This document shows positions 5,603 to 6,735 of a DNA stretch of 6,735 bases, piece after piece. The position numbers and the translations under genes are program-made. Position 1 is the stretch's first letter, and every line of letters starts with the position of its first letter. The DNA lies in contig JASHXK010000224.1 in the NCBI GenBank assembly GCA_030043575.1, positions 1 to 6,735 of the forward strand, read 5' to 3'. The notes under the pieces were generated by a model. It did not search any database. It was given only the letters and a program-made list of their open reading frames with translations, and was not told the origin of the DNA. Origin of the DNA: Terriglobales bacterium (GTDB taxonomy: Bacteria; Acidobacteriota; Terriglobia; Terriglobales; Acidobacteriaceae).

Positions 5603-6735
5603 ATGGCGTTTCGGTTCCCATCCAAATTGGCGACCGCGCTGTTGTGCTGCGTGGTCGCACCCCTGGCACGAGCACAGTCCACGCTACCCGATCCGCCTCC
5701 GTCGAATCCGCCATCTGCGAATTCAGCCATCGCATCTGCGCCTAACGACGAGGAAAAATCTTCGGTCACGCTCGGTTCGTTGCCGAAGAACATCCTGCAG
5801 GATCAGGAGGCCTTCTTTACCACCCCGGCCCGCATGAAGGCGGAGAACCTCTACTTCCTGGTTCCCGCTCTTGCGGCCAGCACCTTTCTGGTAGGGACTG
5901 ACACTGCCGTCGAGAGGCATCTCCCGCAGGGCACGACAACCGTGAACCGCGCGGTAACGGCTTCCAATGCCGGCATGGGCGCGCTGCTCGGTGCCGCAGG
6001 CGGATTGTTCCTCCTGGGCCACACAAGCGAGGACGATCACGAACGCGAGACCGGCCTTCTGGCTGCCGAAGCCGCCATTGATTCCTATCTCGACGTCACC
6101 GCCTTCAAATACATTGCCGGCCGCGAGCGTCCTTACACCGGAAATGATCGCGGCGATTTTTTCGCCGGCGGCGACTCCTTCCCTTCCGATACATCCGCCG
6201 TCAGCTGGGCCGCAGCCAGCGTGATCGCACGCGAGTATCCCGGCTGGATGACCCAGCTGATGGCTTACGGCACGGCGGGTGCAGTCAGTACGGCTCGCGT
6301 AGTTGGCCAAAGGCACTGGATGTCCGACGCGCTTCTGGGCAGCGCCCTGGGCTGGTACATGGGGCGCCAGGTATTTCGCGCGCGCGCTGCCAACGAGATC
6401 GATCCGCGAACTTGGGGAACGTTTGTTAAGTCACTTGACGACAATGTTCCCAATCCCAATTTTATGGGGACGACTTACGTCCCGCTCGATAGCTGGATCT
6501 ATCCCGCGCTCGATCGGCTGGCCGCCCTCGGCTATTTGCCGGAGTATGTGCAGGAGATTCGTCCGCTGGCGCGACTGGAAGTTGCCCGCCTCACCTTGCA
6601 GGCGCAGGAAGCCACCGGCTATCCCGACGTCCACAATGAAAACACTAGAGTCGTAGGTGAGCTGCGCCGCGAGTTTGCCATCGAGCTTGCGAATCTGGAA
6701 GGCGCTCCGAACATCGGCGCCCAGCTGGAATCCGC
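5603..6735 (+). CDS. PAP2-domain / Wzi capsule-assembly fusion protein (partial, 3' end missing)
   Basis: The first 377 codons of a gene that continues past the right edge. Its ATG directly follows the TAA of the export gene and has no Shine-Dalgarno of its own, so it is probably translated by coupling. Residues 1-24 are a signal peptide (ARA before Gln25), followed by a Pro/Ser/Asn-rich linker. The PAP2 domain covers about 65-255. It has K169-x6-R176-P177 and R232-x5-H238-x3-D242, both standard PAP2 motifs. The middle motif reads SFPSDTS (192-198) in place of PSGH, and no His occurs between 147 and 237. The nucleophile His238 is kept but the second catalytic His is absent; Ala231 replaces the usual Ser. 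Hydrophobic segments lie at about 83-98 and 123-139. From about residue 290 the sequence YVPLDSWIYPALDRL resembles the start of Wzi-family proteins, outer-membrane beta-barrels that bind capsule at the surface. A PAP2 domain would normally act on lipid or polyprenyl phosphates, but here activity is uncertain. Confidence 0.88.
   Translation, partial: MAFRFPSKLATALLCCVVAPLARAQSTLPDPPPSNPPSANSAIASAPNDEEKSSVTLGSLPKNILQDQEAFFTTPARMKAENLYFLVPALAASTFLVGTDTAVERHLPQGTTTVNRAVTASNAGMGALLGAAGGLFLLGHTSEDDHERETGLLAAEAAIDSYLDVTAFKYIAGRERPYTGNDRGDFFAGGDSFPSDTSAVSWAAASVIAREYPGWMTQLMAYGTAGAVSTARVVGQRHWMSDALLGSALGWYMGRQVFRARAANEIDPRTWGTFVKSLDDNVPNPNFMGTTYVPLDSWIYPALDRLAALGYLPEYVQEIRPLARLEVARLTLQAQEATGYPDVHNENTRVVGELRREFAIELANLEGAPNIGAQLES

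Noticed and set aside
5723..6316. Long minus-strand open frame opposite the PAP2 domain
   Set aside because: The + strand carries clear PAP2 motifs through the same bases; the minus frame shows no family features.

Overview
The window looks like a chromosomal stretch from a moderately GC-rich Gram-negative bacterium, most likely of the phylum Acidobacteriota (class Terriglobia). That placement is an inference. It rests on the very long multi-SLBB export protein with a helical N-terminal region, followed directly by a PAP2-Wzi fusion, a combination I associate with that group. No rRNA or other phylogenetic marker is present.

All five confident genes lie on the + strand, and each starts with a signal peptide, so everything encoded here appears to act in the cell envelope or outside the cell. 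The left part (1-2066) holds three small genes separated by leaders rich in hairpins. They encode a 74-aa secreted peptide that is strongly basic and has no acidic residue, a 258-aa protein that looks like an outer-membrane beta-barrel, and a 155-aa periplasmic helical protein rich in histidine. None belongs to a family I can name. A gap of about 600 bases (2067-2665) follows. I see no convincing gene in it, but it carries several inverted repeats and a possible promoter.

The right part (2666-6735) is an exopolysaccharide or capsule export locus. A 978-aa Wza-like protein with one polysaccharide-export domain and six SLBB repeats is followed, with its TAA stop directly abutting the next ATG, by a gene that runs off the right edge. 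That second gene joins a PAP2 (type 2 phosphatidic acid phosphatase) domain to the start of a Wzi capsule-assembly domain. The expected division of labour is that the SLBB protein forms the periplasmic and outer-membrane export conduit, and the Wzi part retains or organises polysaccharide at the surface. The PAP2 part may act on a lipid or polyprenyl (pyro)phosphate. However, its PSGH motif has no histidine, so its activity is in doubt.

The most interesting points are the PAP2-Wzi fusion with its altered catalytic motif, a hairpin in the gap between Shine-Dalgarno and start codon of the beta-barrel gene, and the chain of competing hairpins ahead of the export gene. The first 275 bases have no confident gene. 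A weak minus-strand reading frame may run off the left edge.
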